In this document: positions 50,749-60,351 of the stretch, in pieces
How the letters are laid out: each line of letters opens with the position of its first letter
Position numbering within the stretch: position 1 is the stretch's first letter
DNA from: Nocardia sp. CNY236
Lineage (GTDB): Bacteria > Actinomycetota > Actinomycetes > Mycobacteriales > Mycobacteriaceae
Length of the DNA: 64,000 nucleotides
Direction: 5' to 3'
NCBI RefSeq assembly: GCF_000482385.1
Contig: NZ_AXVD01000015.1
Coordinates: 1 to 64,000 of the forward strand
Translations under genes and position numbers: made by a program
Notes under the pieces: model-generated
What the model was told of the DNA's origin: nothing
Database searches by the model: none
What the model saw: the letters and a program-made list of their open reading frames with translations, nothing else

Positions 50749-53721
50749 CTATCCGGCCTTCGACCGCGCGCCGGCCGCGGCCTTCTTCGCTCCACGCCTG
50801 GCGGCGACCCGCGCGCCGGCTGTCTTCTTCACCGAACTCCGCTGCCCGCCCACCGACGAAGCCGGCGGGCGGTTCAGTGCCGCACGCAGGAACTGTCCCG
50901 TATAGCTGCAGTCCACGGCCGCGACGTCTTCGGGCGTGCCCTGAGCGACCACGGTGCCGCCGCCGGACCCACCTTCGGGACCCATGTCGATGATCCAATC
51001 GGAGGTCTTGATGACATCCAGATTGTGCTCGATGACGATCACCGTGTTGCCCTTGTCCACAAGGCCGTTGATCACCGACAGCAGCTTGCGGATGTCCTCG
51101 AAGTGCAGTCCGGTGGTCGGCTCGTCGAGGATGTACACCGTGCGACCGGTCGACCGCTTCTGCAACTCGGCGGCCAGTTTCACCCGCTGGGCCTCACCGC
51201 CGGACAAGGTGGGGGCACTCTGGCCCAAGCGCACGTACCCGAGCCCGACATCTACCAGCGTCTTGAGATAGCGGTGGATCGAGGTGACCGGTTCGAAGAA
51301 TTCGGCCGCCTCCTCGATCGGCATGTCCAACACCTCGGAGATGGTCTTGCCCTTGTAGTGCACCTCCAGTGTTTCCCGGTTGTAGCGGGCGCCATGGCAC
51401 ACCTCACACGGGACGTAGACATCGGGCAGAAAGTTCATCTCGATCTTCAACGTGCCGTCGCCGGAGCAGGCCTCGCAGCGGCCGCCTTTGACATTGAACG
51501 AGAACCGGCCCGGCTGATAACCCCGCACCTTCGCCTCGGTGGTCGCCGCGAACAGCGTACGGATCTTGTCGAAAACTCCGGTGTACGTGGCCGGATTCGA
51601 CCGCGGAGTACGACCGATCGGTGACTGGTCGACCTGCACCAGTTTGTCCAGCTGGTCCAGACCCTTGACTCGGGTGTGCCGACCGGGCACCTGCCGGGCG
51701 CCATTGAGCCGGTTGGCCAGCACCATCGCCAGAATGTCGTTCACCAGCGTCGACTTCCCGGATCCGGAGACACCGGTCACCGAGGTGAGCACACCGAGCG
51801 GGAAGCTGACGTCGATGCCCGCGAGGTTGTGTTCGATGGCTCCGACAACGGTGATCTGTCGCTTCTTCGCGACCGGGCGACGCATCAGCGGCACCTCGAT
51901 CTGCTCCCGACCGGAGAGATAGGCGCCGGTCAGCGACTTCGGCTCGGCCAGCAACTGCTCGTAGGGCCCGCTGTGCACCACGGCGCCGCCGTGCTCGCCG
52001 GCGAACGGCCCGATATCGACCACCCAGTCCGAGGCTCGGATGGTGTCCTCGTCGTGTTCGACGACGATCAAGGTGTTGCCGAGATTACGCAGCCGGGTCA
52101 GGGTCTCGATCAGCCTGCGGTTGTCGCGTTGATGTAGACCGATGGACGGCTCGTCGAGCACGTAGAGCACACCGACCAGACCGGAGCCGATCTGGGTGGC
52201 GAGCCGGATGCGCTGGGCCTCACCACCGGAGAGCGTGGCGGCCGCACGCGACAGCGTCAAGTACTCCAGGCCGACGTCGAGCAGAAAGCCCAATCGCGCC
52301 TGCACTTCTTTGAGCACCTGCCCGGCGATGGCGGTCTCGCGCTCCCCCAGGGTCAACGAGTTCAAGAACGTGGAGCATTCGCCGATGGACAGGTCGCATA
52401 CCGCGGCGATGGACTTCTTGTCACCGTTCGCGGCGATGGTGACTGCGAGAACTTCCGGGCGCAATCGCGCACCGTCGCATACCGGGCACGGAGTGTCGCG
52501 CATGTACCCGTCGTAGTGCTCTTTCATCTGCTCGGATTCGGTATTCGCCAAACGCCGCTGCAGAAATGGCATCACTCCCTCGAAATCCGCGTAGTACGAG
52601 CGGGTGCGGCCGTAGCGGTTGGTGTAGGACACGTGTACTTGGTCGGCGCTGCCTTCCAGCACGGCCTTGCGGGCTTTGGACGACAGCTCCCGCCACGGGG
52701 TGTCCATGGAGAAGCCCACGGAATCGGCCAAGCCGGACAGCAGCCGCGCGAAGTACTCGGAGGTCTGGCCGCGCGACCACGGAGCGATCGCGCCGTCGTT
52801 CAGACTCAACGCCGGATCGGGCACCACCAGGTCCGGGTCGACTTCCTTGCGGATACCCAAGCCGGTGCAATCCGGACACGCCCCGTAAGGAGAGTTGAAC
52901 GAGAAAGACCGCGGCTCCAGATCCTCGATATCCAGCGAGTGGGCATTCGGACAGGCGAGCCGTTCGGAGAAACGACGCTCCCGGTCGTGCGCGTGTTCGT
53001 CGCGATCGACGAAATCGAGCACGACGATGCCATCGGCCAGCCGCAGCGCGGTCTCGATCGAATCCGTCAGACGCTGCTTGGAGCTCGGCTTCACCGCCAA
53101 GCGATCGATGACGACCTCCACATCGTGCTTCTCCTGCTTCTTCAGCTTCGGCGGCTCGGTGAGCGGATACACCACGCCATCGACCCGGACGCGGGAGTAA
53201 CCCTGGCCGTTGAGCTGGTCGAACAAGTCGACGAACTCGCCCTTGCGCGTACGGACGACCGGGGCCAGCACCTGAAAGCGGACACCGGCCGGCATGGCGA
53301 GCACCTGGTCGACAATCTGCTGCGGCGTCTGCTTGGCGATCAACTCGCCACACACCGGACAGTGTGGGGTACCGGCTCTGGCGTACAGCAGCCGCAGGTA
53401 GTCGTATACCTCGGTGATGGTGCCGACGGTGGAGCGCGGATTGCGGTTGGTCGACTTCTGGTCGATGGACACCGCGGGCGAGAGCCCCTCGATGAAGTCC
53501 ACGTCCGGCTTGTCCATCTGGCCCAGGAACTGCCGCGCATACGCCGACAACGACTCGACATAGCGTCGCTGCCCTTCGGCGAAGATGGTGTCGAAGGCCA
53601 AACTCGACTTCCCGGAGCCGGACAGACCCGTGAACACGATCAAGCTATCCCGGGGGAGATCCAAGTCGACTCCCTTCAGGTTGTGCTCCCGAGCTCCACG
53701 CACAGTGAGGCGTTCCGCCAC
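50749..53721 (-). CDS. uvrA: Excinuclease ABC subunit UvrA
   Basis: DNA-damage recognition ATPase of nucleotide excision repair. About 990 residues with two ABC modules: Walker [13 protein letters not shown] near 32-43 and [10 protein letters not shown] in the second half, signatures [12 protein letters not shown] and [12 protein letters not shown], and zinc fingers [16 protein letters not shown] and [11 protein letters not shown] 53721 ([14 protein letters not shown]) is preferred: GAAGGGA lies six bases before it and the family begins there; ATG 53751 would add ten residues. The last 35 residues are a lysine/alanine/arginine-rich tail. Confidence 0.97.
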   Translation of the reverse strand: MAERLTVRGAREHNLKGVDLDLPRDSLIVFTGLSGSGKSSLAFDTIFAEGQRRYVESLSAYARQFLGQMDKPDVDFIEGLSPAVSIDQKSTNRNPRSTVGTITEVYDYLRLLYARAGTPHCPVCGELIAKQTPQQIVDQVLAMPAGVRFQVLAPVVRTRKGEFVDLFDQLNGQGYSRVRVDGVVYPLTEPPKLKKQEKHDVEVVIDRLAVKPSSKQRLTDSIETALRLADGIVVLDFVDRDEHAHDRERRFSERLACPNAHSLDIEDLEPRSFSFNSPYGACPDCTGLGIRKEVDPDLVVPDPALSLNDGAIAPWSRGQTSEYFARLLSGLADSVGFSMDTPWRELSSKARKAVLEGSADQVHVSYTNRYGRTRSYYADFEGVMPFLQRRLANTESEQMKEHYDGYMRDTPCPVCDGARLRPEVLAVTIAANGDKKSIAAVCDLSIGECSTFLNSLTLGERETAIAGQVLKEVQARLGFLLDVGLEYLTLSRAAATLSGGEAQRIRLATQIGSGLVGVLYVLDEPSIGLHQRDNRRLIETLTRLRNLGNTLIVVEHDEDTIRASDWVVDIGPFAGEHGGAVVHSGPYEQLLAEPKSLTGAYLSGREQIEVPLMRRPVAKKRQITVVGAIEHNLAGIDVSFPLGVLTSVTGVSGSGKSTLVNDILAMVLANRLNGARQVPGRHTRVKGLDQLDKLVQVDQSPIGRTPRSNPATYTGVFDKIRTLFAATTEAKVRGYQPGRFSFNVKGGRCEACSGDGTLKIEMNFLPDVYVPCEVCHGARYNRETLEVHYKGKTISEVLDMPIEEAAEFFEPVTSIHRYLKTLVDVGLGYVRLGQSAPTLSGGEAQRVKLAAELQKRSTGRTVYILDEPTTGLHFEDIRKLLSVINGLVDKGNTVIVIEHNLDVIKTSDWIIDMGPEGGSGGGTVVAQGTPEDVAAVDCSYTGQFLRAALNRPPASSVGGQRSSVKKTAGARVAARRGAKKAAAGARSKAG

Positions 53722-54110
53722 CAGCCGTCCCTTCTTCGTCGTCTCCAGCATCCAACTCCCCCGTCCGCCATGCTAGGCATCGACGCCGACAACTTTCGCC
53801 GAGCACCCTGCACCTGGAACAATGGCCGGCATCCGGCAGCCGGACCCACAGCGAGCGTCAGGAGACCGCACTGGCGCCGCGCCCGGACGGACGGCCCGGA
53901 TGCGCCGGTATCGACCCGACGCCTGGGAAATGCAGCATGCATCACGATCGCCGGATCGAATCGAGTGCCGTGCCAGTACTGTGATCGACAGAACAACGTG
54001 GGCGGTGGGCTCGCGACCGCTTCCACAGCAGTCCGTGTCTCCGGGCAGCCGGGGCGGCTCCGGCATTCGGGGCGCCATCCGGCCGTCGGGGTCGACGATC
54101 GGGGTTCGAA
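53722..54110. other. Divergent uvrA / diguanylate-cyclase intergenic region
   Basis: 389 bases with no supported gene. Open frames here are extensions or shadows with poor composition. No actinobacterial SOS box (TCGAAC-N4-GTTCGA) was found by eye. Confidence 0.5.
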
Positions 54111-55457
54111 GTGGGTGATGACAAGCCAGCCGACGGCATCGACGGTGCCGCCCAGGCAGACGCATGCTATCGCTCTCTCGTAGAGCGGCTGCCGGACGGA
54201 ATCTGGGTGCACGACGGGACCGCGGTCGTCTACGCCAATCCCGCGACGCTGCGGCTACTCGCCGCCGACAGCGCCGACCAGGTGGTCGGTCGCCCGCTGA
54301 CCGACTTCGTCCACCCCACGTCTATTTCGGCGCTGCTCGATCGGGCCCGCACCCTGACCCTTGCGGGCCCAGCCGGCGCACCGGCGGAGACGACGCTACT
54401 GCGACTGGACGGCGTCGGAATTTCGGTCGAGACGGTCTCGGTGCTGACCACATGGCACGGCCACCCGGCCTACCAAGTGGTCATCCACGATCTCACTGCG
54501 CAGCACCATGCCGAGGCCGCCCGGCGGCGGGCCGAGCACTACTTCACCACGGTCGTCTCCCAACTGGAGGAGGGTGTCGTGGTGATCGATCCGGAGGGTC
54601 GGATCGAAGCGATGAATCCCGCCGCCGAGCGCATCTTCGGCACCGAGCGCTCCGACGAGCAGGTGATCGGCCACACGATCCAGTCGCTGCCCCTGGTTCT
54701 GCTGGATGCGAATGCCCAGCCACTGCCCCCGAGCCGCCACCCCATCGCACGCACGCTCGCTACCGGCGAGACCATCACAGGCTACGTTTTCGGCGTCGAC
54801 CGCGACGATGGGCAACGCCGTTGGCTATCGGGCAGCAGCCGGCTACTCAATCCCGACGACGCGCGCTCCTCGGCGGTGTCCTCCTTCGCGGACATCACCG
54901 AGTTCCGAGCCAGCCGCAGGCAACTCGAATACCAGGCGACACACGATTCGCTCACCGGCCTGGGCAACCGGTCGTTGATCTTGTCGCGATTGGCGACCGC
55001 GCTGGCCAGCACCGCAGAAGAACAGCCGGTGTCGACCGTGCTGTTCATCGACCTGGACGGATTCAAAGCGATCAACGACACGCTGGGACATGCCATCGGC
55101 GATACCGTCCTGCAGATCGTGGCCCAGCGTCTGCAACGCGCGCTGCGCAGCGACGACATCGTCGGCCGGCTCGGCGGCGACGAATTTCTCGTGCTGTTGT
55201 TCGGCATCACTCGTCCGCAGGACACCGAGGCACTGGTCGCTCGACTGCGCAAAACGACGGCCGAACCGATCGTCGCACGGGGGCACCGCATCGAGGTGAA
55301 CGCCTCGATCGGCGTCACCGAACTGCGCAGCTGTGATCCACGCACCCCTGAAGGCGTCCTCCACGACGCGGATCTGGCGATGTATCGCGCGAAGCCGGCC
55401 CGACGCCACCAGGGCACCATCACCCCGGGCCGGCCCGGCACCTCCCAGGTTTCCTGA
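54111..55457 (+). CDS. PAS-PAS-GGDEF diguanylate cyclase
   Basis: 448 residues, no membrane helix. PAS 1 at about 15-130 (RSLVERLPDGIWVHDG), PAS 2 at 140-265 (VVSQLEEGVVVIDPEGRIEAMNPAAERIFG), then a GGDEF domain at 280-440. The catalytic motif is intact, GGDEF 355-359, and the inhibitory I-site RSDD (346-349) lies exactly five residues before it, so it should make cyclic di-GMP and be product-inhibited. No EAL domain. Start GTG 54111 lacks a clear ribosome-binding site. Confidence 0.9.
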   Translation: MGDDKPADGIDGAAQADACYRSLVERLPDGIWVHDGTAVVYANPATLRLLAADSADQVVGRPLTDFVHPTSISALLDRARTLTLAGPAGAPAETTLLRLDGVGISVETVSVLTTWHGHPAYQVVIHDLTAQHHAEAARRRAEHYFTTVVSQLEEGVVVIDPEGRIEAMNPAAERIFGTERSDEQVIGHTIQSLPLVLLDANAQPLPPSRHPIARTLATGETITGYVFGVDRDDGQRRWLSGSSRLLNPDDARSSAVSSFADITEFRASRRQLEYQATHDSLTGLGNRSLILSRLATALASTAEEQPVSTVLFIDLDGFKAINDTLGHAIGDTVLQIVAQRLQRALRSDDIVGRLGGDEFLVLLFGITRPQDTEALVARLRKTTAEPIVARGHRIEVNASIGVTELRSCDPRTPEGVLHDADLAMYRAKPARRHQGTITPGRPGTSQVS

Positions 55458-55686
55458 CCTGGTGGCGTCGAGCGCCGAACCGATAGGCGCATCGTCCACC
55501 GGGCACCGGACCCTCCCCACGCGCGGGCGCAGCGATTCGACCGCACGCCCCCGATCGCGCTCACGACACCTGCACCGACCACGAACGTGCGACAACCCCA
55601 GTACACTCGGCAGCCCTGCCTTCCCAGCGTCGACTCGCCGGCCTGGGTGGCGTGTGCCCGGCCTTCGCGGTGACAAGGAGTTCAGC

Positions 55687-58011
55687 TTGCCCGACCTCAC
55701 TCAGGACCGTGCCGCTCACGTGAGCGCCGCCGAGCGGACCCGCGAGACGGAACTGGAACAGTCCTATCTTTCGGTGCTGTACGACCGATTGGACGAGATG
55801 CGCACATATGCACGCACTCGGCTGCGCACCGTGTTGTTGGAGACCGGCGGCACCCCGCAGGCCCGCAGCGAGCGCGAGTCCTTCACCCAGCTCTACACCG
55901 AAGACCTGGCGAAATACGATGCCGCAGAACACGGTTTGTGCTTCGGCCGGATCGATCTCGACGGCGAGCACGCGGAACACCACTACATCGGTCGAATCGG
56001 CATCCTCGACGAGAAGAACGACTACGACAGCCTGCTGCTGGACTGGCGGGCCCCGCTGGCGCGGCCGTTCTATCTGGCGACCACCGCGGCTCCGCAGGGA
56101 GTGACCCGGCGCCGACACATCCGCTCACGCAACCGCACGGTCACCGCGATCACCGACGAGTACCTCGACCTGGAGGCCGCGCACCGCGCCGGCGTCACCG
56201 CCTCCGACGGCGGTGTCGGCAGCGAGAGCGCGCTGCTGACCGCCCTCGACGCCGCCCGGACCGGCCACATGAGCGACATCGTCGAGACCATCCAGCACGA
56301 GCAGGACGCCATCATCCGGTCCGAGCACAAGAGCATACTGGTCGTACAAGGCGGGCCGGGTACGGGCAAGACCGCCGTCGCGCTGCACCGGGCCGCGTAC
56401 CTGCTGTACACCTACCGCCAGCAACTGGCCAAGAGCGGTGTGCTCATCATCGGGCCGAACGCCACCTTCCTGGACTACATCGGCCAGGTGCTGCCCTCAC
56501 TCGGCGAAACCGGCGTCCTGCTGTCGACCATCGGCAACCTCTATCCCGGGGTGCGCGCGACCCGCACGGATTCCCTGCGCGCAGGTGAGATCAAAGGTTC
56601 GCTGGCGATACTCCCGGTGCTCAAACAGGCGGTCCGAGACCGCGCGGAGGTTCCCACCGAACCGATCCGATTGACCTTCGACAGCTATCCGGTGGTCCTG
56701 GACCGCAAACTCGCCAGCAAGGCCCGCGGCCGCGCACGGTCCTCACGCCGTCCACACAATCTGGCCCGGCCGATCTTCGCCACTGCGGTGATCGATGCGC
56801 TGACCGAGCAACTCGCCCACACCATGGGCGCCGACCCCGCCGGCGGTCCCAGCCTGCTGGATTCGACCGATCTCGCCGACATTCGGGACGAGATGCGCAC
56901 CGACCCGCAGATTCAGGCCGCCATCGGCAGTCTGTGGCCGATACTGTCTCCGCAGCAGGTGCTGACCGATCTGCTGTCGGATCCGGAACGACTCGACCGG
57001 GCCGCGAGGTCGCTGCCCGCGGTCGATCGTGCCGAACTGCTCCGCCCGGACGACGGACAGTTCAGCGCCGCCGACGCGCCGCTGTTGGACGAACTGGCCG
57101 AACTACTCGGCGTGGACGACGCCGCGGAGCGCGAGCGCGCACGTCGCCGGTGGCGCGCGCAGATCGCCGAAGCGCAAGATGCGCTGGACATTCTGACCGG
57201 ATCTGCGCCGCAGGATCTCGAAGACGAACTCGACCCGGAAATCCTCATGGCCTACGACCTGATCGACGCCCGACAACTGGCCGAACGTCACGACATGCGT
57301 ACCCGGCAGACGACCGCGGAACGCGCCGCCGGGGACCGCACCTGGACCTACGGGCACGTCATCATCGACGAGGCGCAAGAACTGTCGGAGATGGCCTGGC
57401 GCATGGTGATGAGACGCATCCCGAATCGGTGGGTCACCGTGGTCGGTGACATCGCGCAGACCGGCGACCCTGCCGGCACGTCGTCGTGGCAGCGCCGACT
57501 GGAAACCTACGTCGCCGCTCGATGGAAATTGACCGAATTGACCGTCAACTACCGCACGCCCACCGAGATCATGGATGTCGCCGCGGACGTGCTCGCTGCC
57601 ATCGACCCTGCGGCGGCCGCACCACGCTCGATCCGCCGGACAGGCGTCGCACCTCGCGCCTATCGCGTCGATTCCCGTGATGTGGCCGCGCAGGTCGCCC
57701 GACTGGTCGCCTCCGAGACCGGCGCGGGCATCGTTGCGGTCATCGCACCCCAAGCGCTGGTGGCACCGCTACACCACGTGGCGAGAGACTCCGTGCAGGT
57801 ACTGACGGTGCACGAGGCGAAGGGCCTCGAGTTCGACACGGTCTACGTGGTCGAGCCGCAAGACATCATCGATGCATCTCCACGTGGCCTCAACGATCTC
57901 TACGTGGCCCTCACTCGTGCCACCCAACGGCTCGGCGTTGTGCACAGCGCCGAGCTGCCGGACGTGCTCGGCCGACTCGCCCACGCGGCCGCGGCCGCTG
58001 CCGAACAATGA
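55687..58011 (+). CDS. HelD/HelR-type RNA polymerase recycling ATPase (UvrD-like), TTG start
   Basis: 774 residues. The N-terminal 100 residues form the coiled-coil arm (TRETELEQSYLSVLYDRLDE), then an insert with LLLDWRAPLARPFY, Walker A GGPGTGKT at 222-229 and the family's SILVVQGGPG lead. Later motifs VIIDEAQELSEMAWRM, VVGDIAQTGDP, VHEAKGLEFDTVYVVEP and YVALTRATQRLGV are superfamily 1A. HelD proteins dislodge stalled RNA polymerase; HelR versions also protect from rifamycins. TTG 55687 is the start because AAGGAG stands six bases before and upstream codons are not conserved. No rifamycin-associated element was seen upstream. Confidence 0.88.
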   Translation: MPDLTQDRAAHVSAAERTRETELEQSYLSVLYDRLDEMRTYARTRLRTVLLETGGTPQARSERESFTQLYTEDLAKYDAAEHGLCFGRIDLDGEHAEHHYIGRIGILDEKNDYDSLLLDWRAPLARPFYLATTAAPQGVTRRRHIRSRNRTVTAITDEYLDLEAAHRAGVTASDGGVGSESALLTALDAARTGHMSDIVETIQHEQDAIIRSEHKSILVVQGGPGTGKTAVALHRAAYLLYTYRQQLAKSGVLIIGPNATFLDYIGQVLPSLGETGVLLSTIGNLYPGVRATRTDSLRAGEIKGSLAILPVLKQAVRDRAEVPTEPIRLTFDSYPVVLDRKLASKARGRARSSRRPHNLARPIFATAVIDALTEQLAHTMGADPAGGPSLLDSTDLADIRDEMRTDPQIQAAIGSLWPILSPQQVLTDLLSDPERLDRAARSLPAVDRAELLRPDDGQFSAADAPLLDELAELLGVDDAAERERARRRWRAQIAEAQDALDILTGSAPQDLEDELDPEILMAYDLIDARQLAERHDMRTRQTTAERAAGDRTWTYGHVIIDEAQELSEMAWRMVMRRIPNRWVTVVGDIAQTGDPAGTSSWQRRLETYVAARWKLTELTVNYRTPTEIMDVAADVLAAIDPAAAAPRSIRRTGVAPRAYRVDSRDVAAQVARLVASETGAGIVAVIAPQALVAPLHHVARDSVQVLTVHEAKGLEFDTVYVVEPQDIIDASPRGLNDLYVALTRATQRLGVVHSAELPDVLGRLAHAAAAAAEQ

Positions 58012-58105
58012 AGACTGCACCGTTACACCACCGTCGACCGCGGCTCGACATGTACCTGTCGGCGGGAATTCGACGCTCGGCGGTGATTCAGCATACGGCG
58101 GGGGC

Positions 58106-58558
58106 TCAGCGTACGGTGTGCACGATCAACACATCCGAGCGCGACTTGCGCGCTACATCGGAGGGCACCGAACCCAGCAAGCGTCCGGCCAGGGTGTTGA
58201 GCCCTCGGTTGCCGACCACGAGCAGGTCGGCCTCGACTTCTTTGACCAAGGACAGCAAAGACTCGACCGGCTCACCGACAACGGCTCGCTCGACGATGTC
58301 GGCCGCCCCCGCCGCCGTCGCTTTTTCCCGTGCGATGCGCAGAATCTCGGTAGTCGGTGCCGAACCGTGCACCTGGTATGCCTCCTCCTTGAGCACATCG
58401 GAGGCAGCTGCCAGATCACGATCGTCGGTCGGGAAGTACGCGCAGGCCACAACCAGCGTCGCCTCGGATACGCCGGCCAACGCGCCGGCCTTCTCGACGG
58501 CGACGTACGACGAGTCCGAGCCATCGGTACCGACGACAATGGTTCGGTAGACGGTCAT
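58106..58558 (-). CDS. Universal stress protein, single UspA domain
   Basis: 150 residues: VYRTIVVGTDGSDSSYVAVEKAG at the start and the ATP-binding signature VVGNRGLNTLAGRLLGSVPS near the end (G-2x-G-9x-G-S). Probably a dimeric ATP-binding stress protein. ATG 58558 with GGAGG five bases before; ATG 58570 overlaps that site. A perfect palindrome lies 133 bases upstream. Convergent with helD. Confidence 0.92.
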   Translation of the reverse strand: MTVYRTIVVGTDGSDSSYVAVEKAGALAGVSEATLVVACAYFPTDDRDLAAASDVLKEEAYQVHGSAPTTEILRIAREKATAAGAADIVERAVVGEPVESLLSLVKEVEADLLVVGNRGLNTLAGRLLGSVPSDVARKSRSDVLIVHTVR

Positions 58559-58690
58559 GCTGTCCTCCAACTGTGCAATAGGTCAGATGCTGGGGCGGCG
58601 GCGCCTCGGTGGGAATTCCCGAGACGACAGCGCAGCACTGTGCTCGACCCTAGCGGCTGACGGTACGGTGATTTTGCAGAACCGACCGAC

Positions 58691-58707
58691 ATCACATTCG
58701 ATGTGAT
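58691..58707. promoter_or_regulatory. 17-bp perfect palindrome upstream of the universal stress gene
   Basis: ATCACAT-TCG-ATGTGAT. Seven-base arms around three bases. It has the half-site TGTGA but in the order TCACA-N5-TGTGA, opposite to Crp sites. The 336 bases from 58559 to 58894 have no supported gene; the short open frame there has poor third-position G+C. Confidence 0.4.
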
Positions 58708-58894
58708 CGATTGCTTCCCGGCGCCGATTCGACCGGAACGGTAGGAAATGCACGGCCATCCAGCACCGCCGCCATTTTTTCGATCTCACCCATCGTATGA
58801 CGAATCGAACCGCGTTGAGACCCTAGGATATTCATCACAGAGCATTTCGGCGGGAGAATACCGAATCCTACGAGTGGCACAGGATCACTATGGC

Positions 58895-59776
58895 CTATCC
58901 CCGAACCTCGCCAACCGAATCGCGGGATCTTTTGGCGTACTCTCCTGGGGCGACACCGACTTCCGCGGTGAACTCACGAGTGAAGTGGGCCTGGTCGAAG
59001 TAGCCGAGTTCGGTAGCCAGCACGGCGAGAGCGTCGGTACAGCCCCTGGCGAGCAATTCGGCACCGTCCTGTAGGCGGTAGCGCCGCAACACCCATTTCG
59101 GCCCTGCGCCGACGTATCGCCGAAACATGCGTTGCAGCGTGCGCAGGGGCATGTCGAAGCGTTCGGCGACCTGATCGACTCTGGTCAGCCGGGGGTCGGT
59201 GGCCATGGCATCGACTATCCGCAGCACTCGGTGATAGGTCGGATCGTGGCCCACCCGGAGGGCCGCGAGATACTCTTGCACCACTGCGCGGCGCTGCTCG
59301 TCGGTGGGCGCCGCGAGCACCCGCTCGGTCACGCCCGCGGCATTCGGCATCACATCGATGATGTCTACGGCACGGTCGCGAAACACTCCGACATCGAGTC
59401 CGGTGAACGCGCCGAAACCACCCGCCCGAAATCGAACACCGAACGTATCCCCGAGTCCACTCAGTTCCCGAACGAATGTGGCGGTATACACGCCGTTGAC
59501 GAATCCGCCGGTACCACTGTCGGAGCGTTCGAAGGTGAGGTTCACGCTCGGATACGACAGTACCCGTGCACGATACGGCGACCTGTCGCGCAGATCCCAG
59601 CGCACCGCCCAGTACCACTCGACGTAGCGATCCATCACGCCAGTCGGCGACAAACGAGTCAGCGTGCGATGCGCGGCCTGCTCCCCAGGATAGAGAATGC
59701 CCTTGGTATCGGCGGGCACCACGGGATTTCTGGCCGGCATCGGCCTCACGGTCGATGGTTCGCCACGGTGCGACAC
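58895..59776 (-). CDS. AraC-family transcriptional regulator
   Basis: 293 residues. N-terminal DUF6597-like sensor region (GEQAAHRTLTRLSPTG, YVEWYWAVRWDL, FVNGVYTATFVRELSG), C-terminal double HTH (LTRVDQVAERFDMPLRTLQRMF, LAVLATELGYFDQAHFTREFTAEVG). GTG 59776 has AGGAAAG seven bases upstream; ATG 59740 is a shorter alternative. Divergent from the VOC gene 51 bases away, its likely target. Confidence 0.88.
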   Translation of the reverse strand: MSHRGEPSTVRPMPARNPVVPADTKGILYPGEQAAHRTLTRLSPTGVMDRYVEWYWAVRWDLRDRSPYRARVLSYPSVNLTFERSDSGTGGFVNGVYTATFVRELSGLGDTFGVRFRAGGFGAFTGLDVGVFRDRAVDIIDVMPNAAGVTERVLAAPTDEQRRAVVQEYLAALRVGHDPTYHRVLRIVDAMATDPRLTRVDQVAERFDMPLRTLQRMFRRYVGAGPKWVLRRYRLQDGAELLARGCTDALAVLATELGYFDQAHFTREFTAEVGVAPGEYAKRSRDSVGEVRG

Positions 59777-59827
59777 GATGGCGCTTTCCTACAAGACCTG
59801 TCGACCGTCGGCTGCCAGGCTCGTGCC

Positions 59828-60298
59828 ATGACCAACACCGTGAATCCCATCGCCGACGGGTACCACTCGATCACCTGCTTCCTCCCGGTCGAGGACGGGA
59901 ACGCCGCCATCGAGTTCTACGACGCGGTCTTCGGTGCGGAAGTGCTCGGACGCAACGACCTGCCCAATGGTAGGCCCGCGCATGCGGAACTGAAGATCGG
60001 GGACTCTACAGTGCAGGTGGGGATGCCAGTCCCGGACCGAGGAGTGCTGGCCCCGAACGGGGAATGGGTCCACACCTCGATCGTGCACTACTGTCCCGAT
60101 GTCGACGCCGTCGTGCGACGCGCCAGGAAGCACGGCGCTCGTGTCGTGGAACAGCCACAGACGTTCGTGACCGGCGACCGCTACGGCGCGATCATCGATC
60201 CGTTCGGCCACCGGTGGGTGATCCTCACCCGGGTCGAGCAGGTCTCCCGTGAGGAGGCCAAGCGTCGCGTCGAGGAATGGATGGCCACCCAGACATAG
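59828..60298 (+). CDS. VOC-superfamily (glyoxalase-like) protein
   Basis: 156 residues of the PhnB-like VOC type: YHSITCFLPVEDGNAAIEFYDAVFGAEV, GDSTVQVGMPVPD and the closing GDRYGAIIDPFGHRWVILTR. Such proteins are often encoded with AraC or ArsR regulators and may bind or modify small toxic compounds. ATG 59828 begins MTNTVNPIADG. Convergent with uvrB. Confidence 0.88.
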   Translation: MTNTVNPIADGYHSITCFLPVEDGNAAIEFYDAVFGAEVLGRNDLPNGRPAHAELKIGDSTVQVGMPVPDRGVLAPNGEWVHTSIVHYCPDVDAVVRRARKHGARVVEQPQTFVTGDRYGAIIDPFGHRWVILTRVEQVSREEAKRRVEEWMATQT

Positions 60299-60351
60299 CA
60301 TTGCGCCTGCCTCGCCGGTCGGCGTGCCCTTGGCCTGCCGCACCGGTGCGG

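Noticed and set aside
53722-54110. SOS (LexA) box for uvrA
   Set aside because: No TCGAAC-N4-GTTCGA-like sequence in the upstream region; the same holds upstream of uvrB.
52516-54183. 555-codon plus-strand open frame opposite uvrA and into the intergenic region
   Set aside because: Antisense shadow; overlaps the clear UvrA zinc-finger and ATPase codons.
55458-55686. Rifamycin-associated element (GGGGCTTGC...GCAAGCCCC) upstream of helD
   Set aside because: Looked for and not found; only unrelated G+C-rich sequence is present.
58692-58880. 62-codon minus-strand ORF upstream of the universal stress gene
   Set aside because: Third-position G+C is only about half, unlike real genes here, and the palindrome lies in its 3' end.
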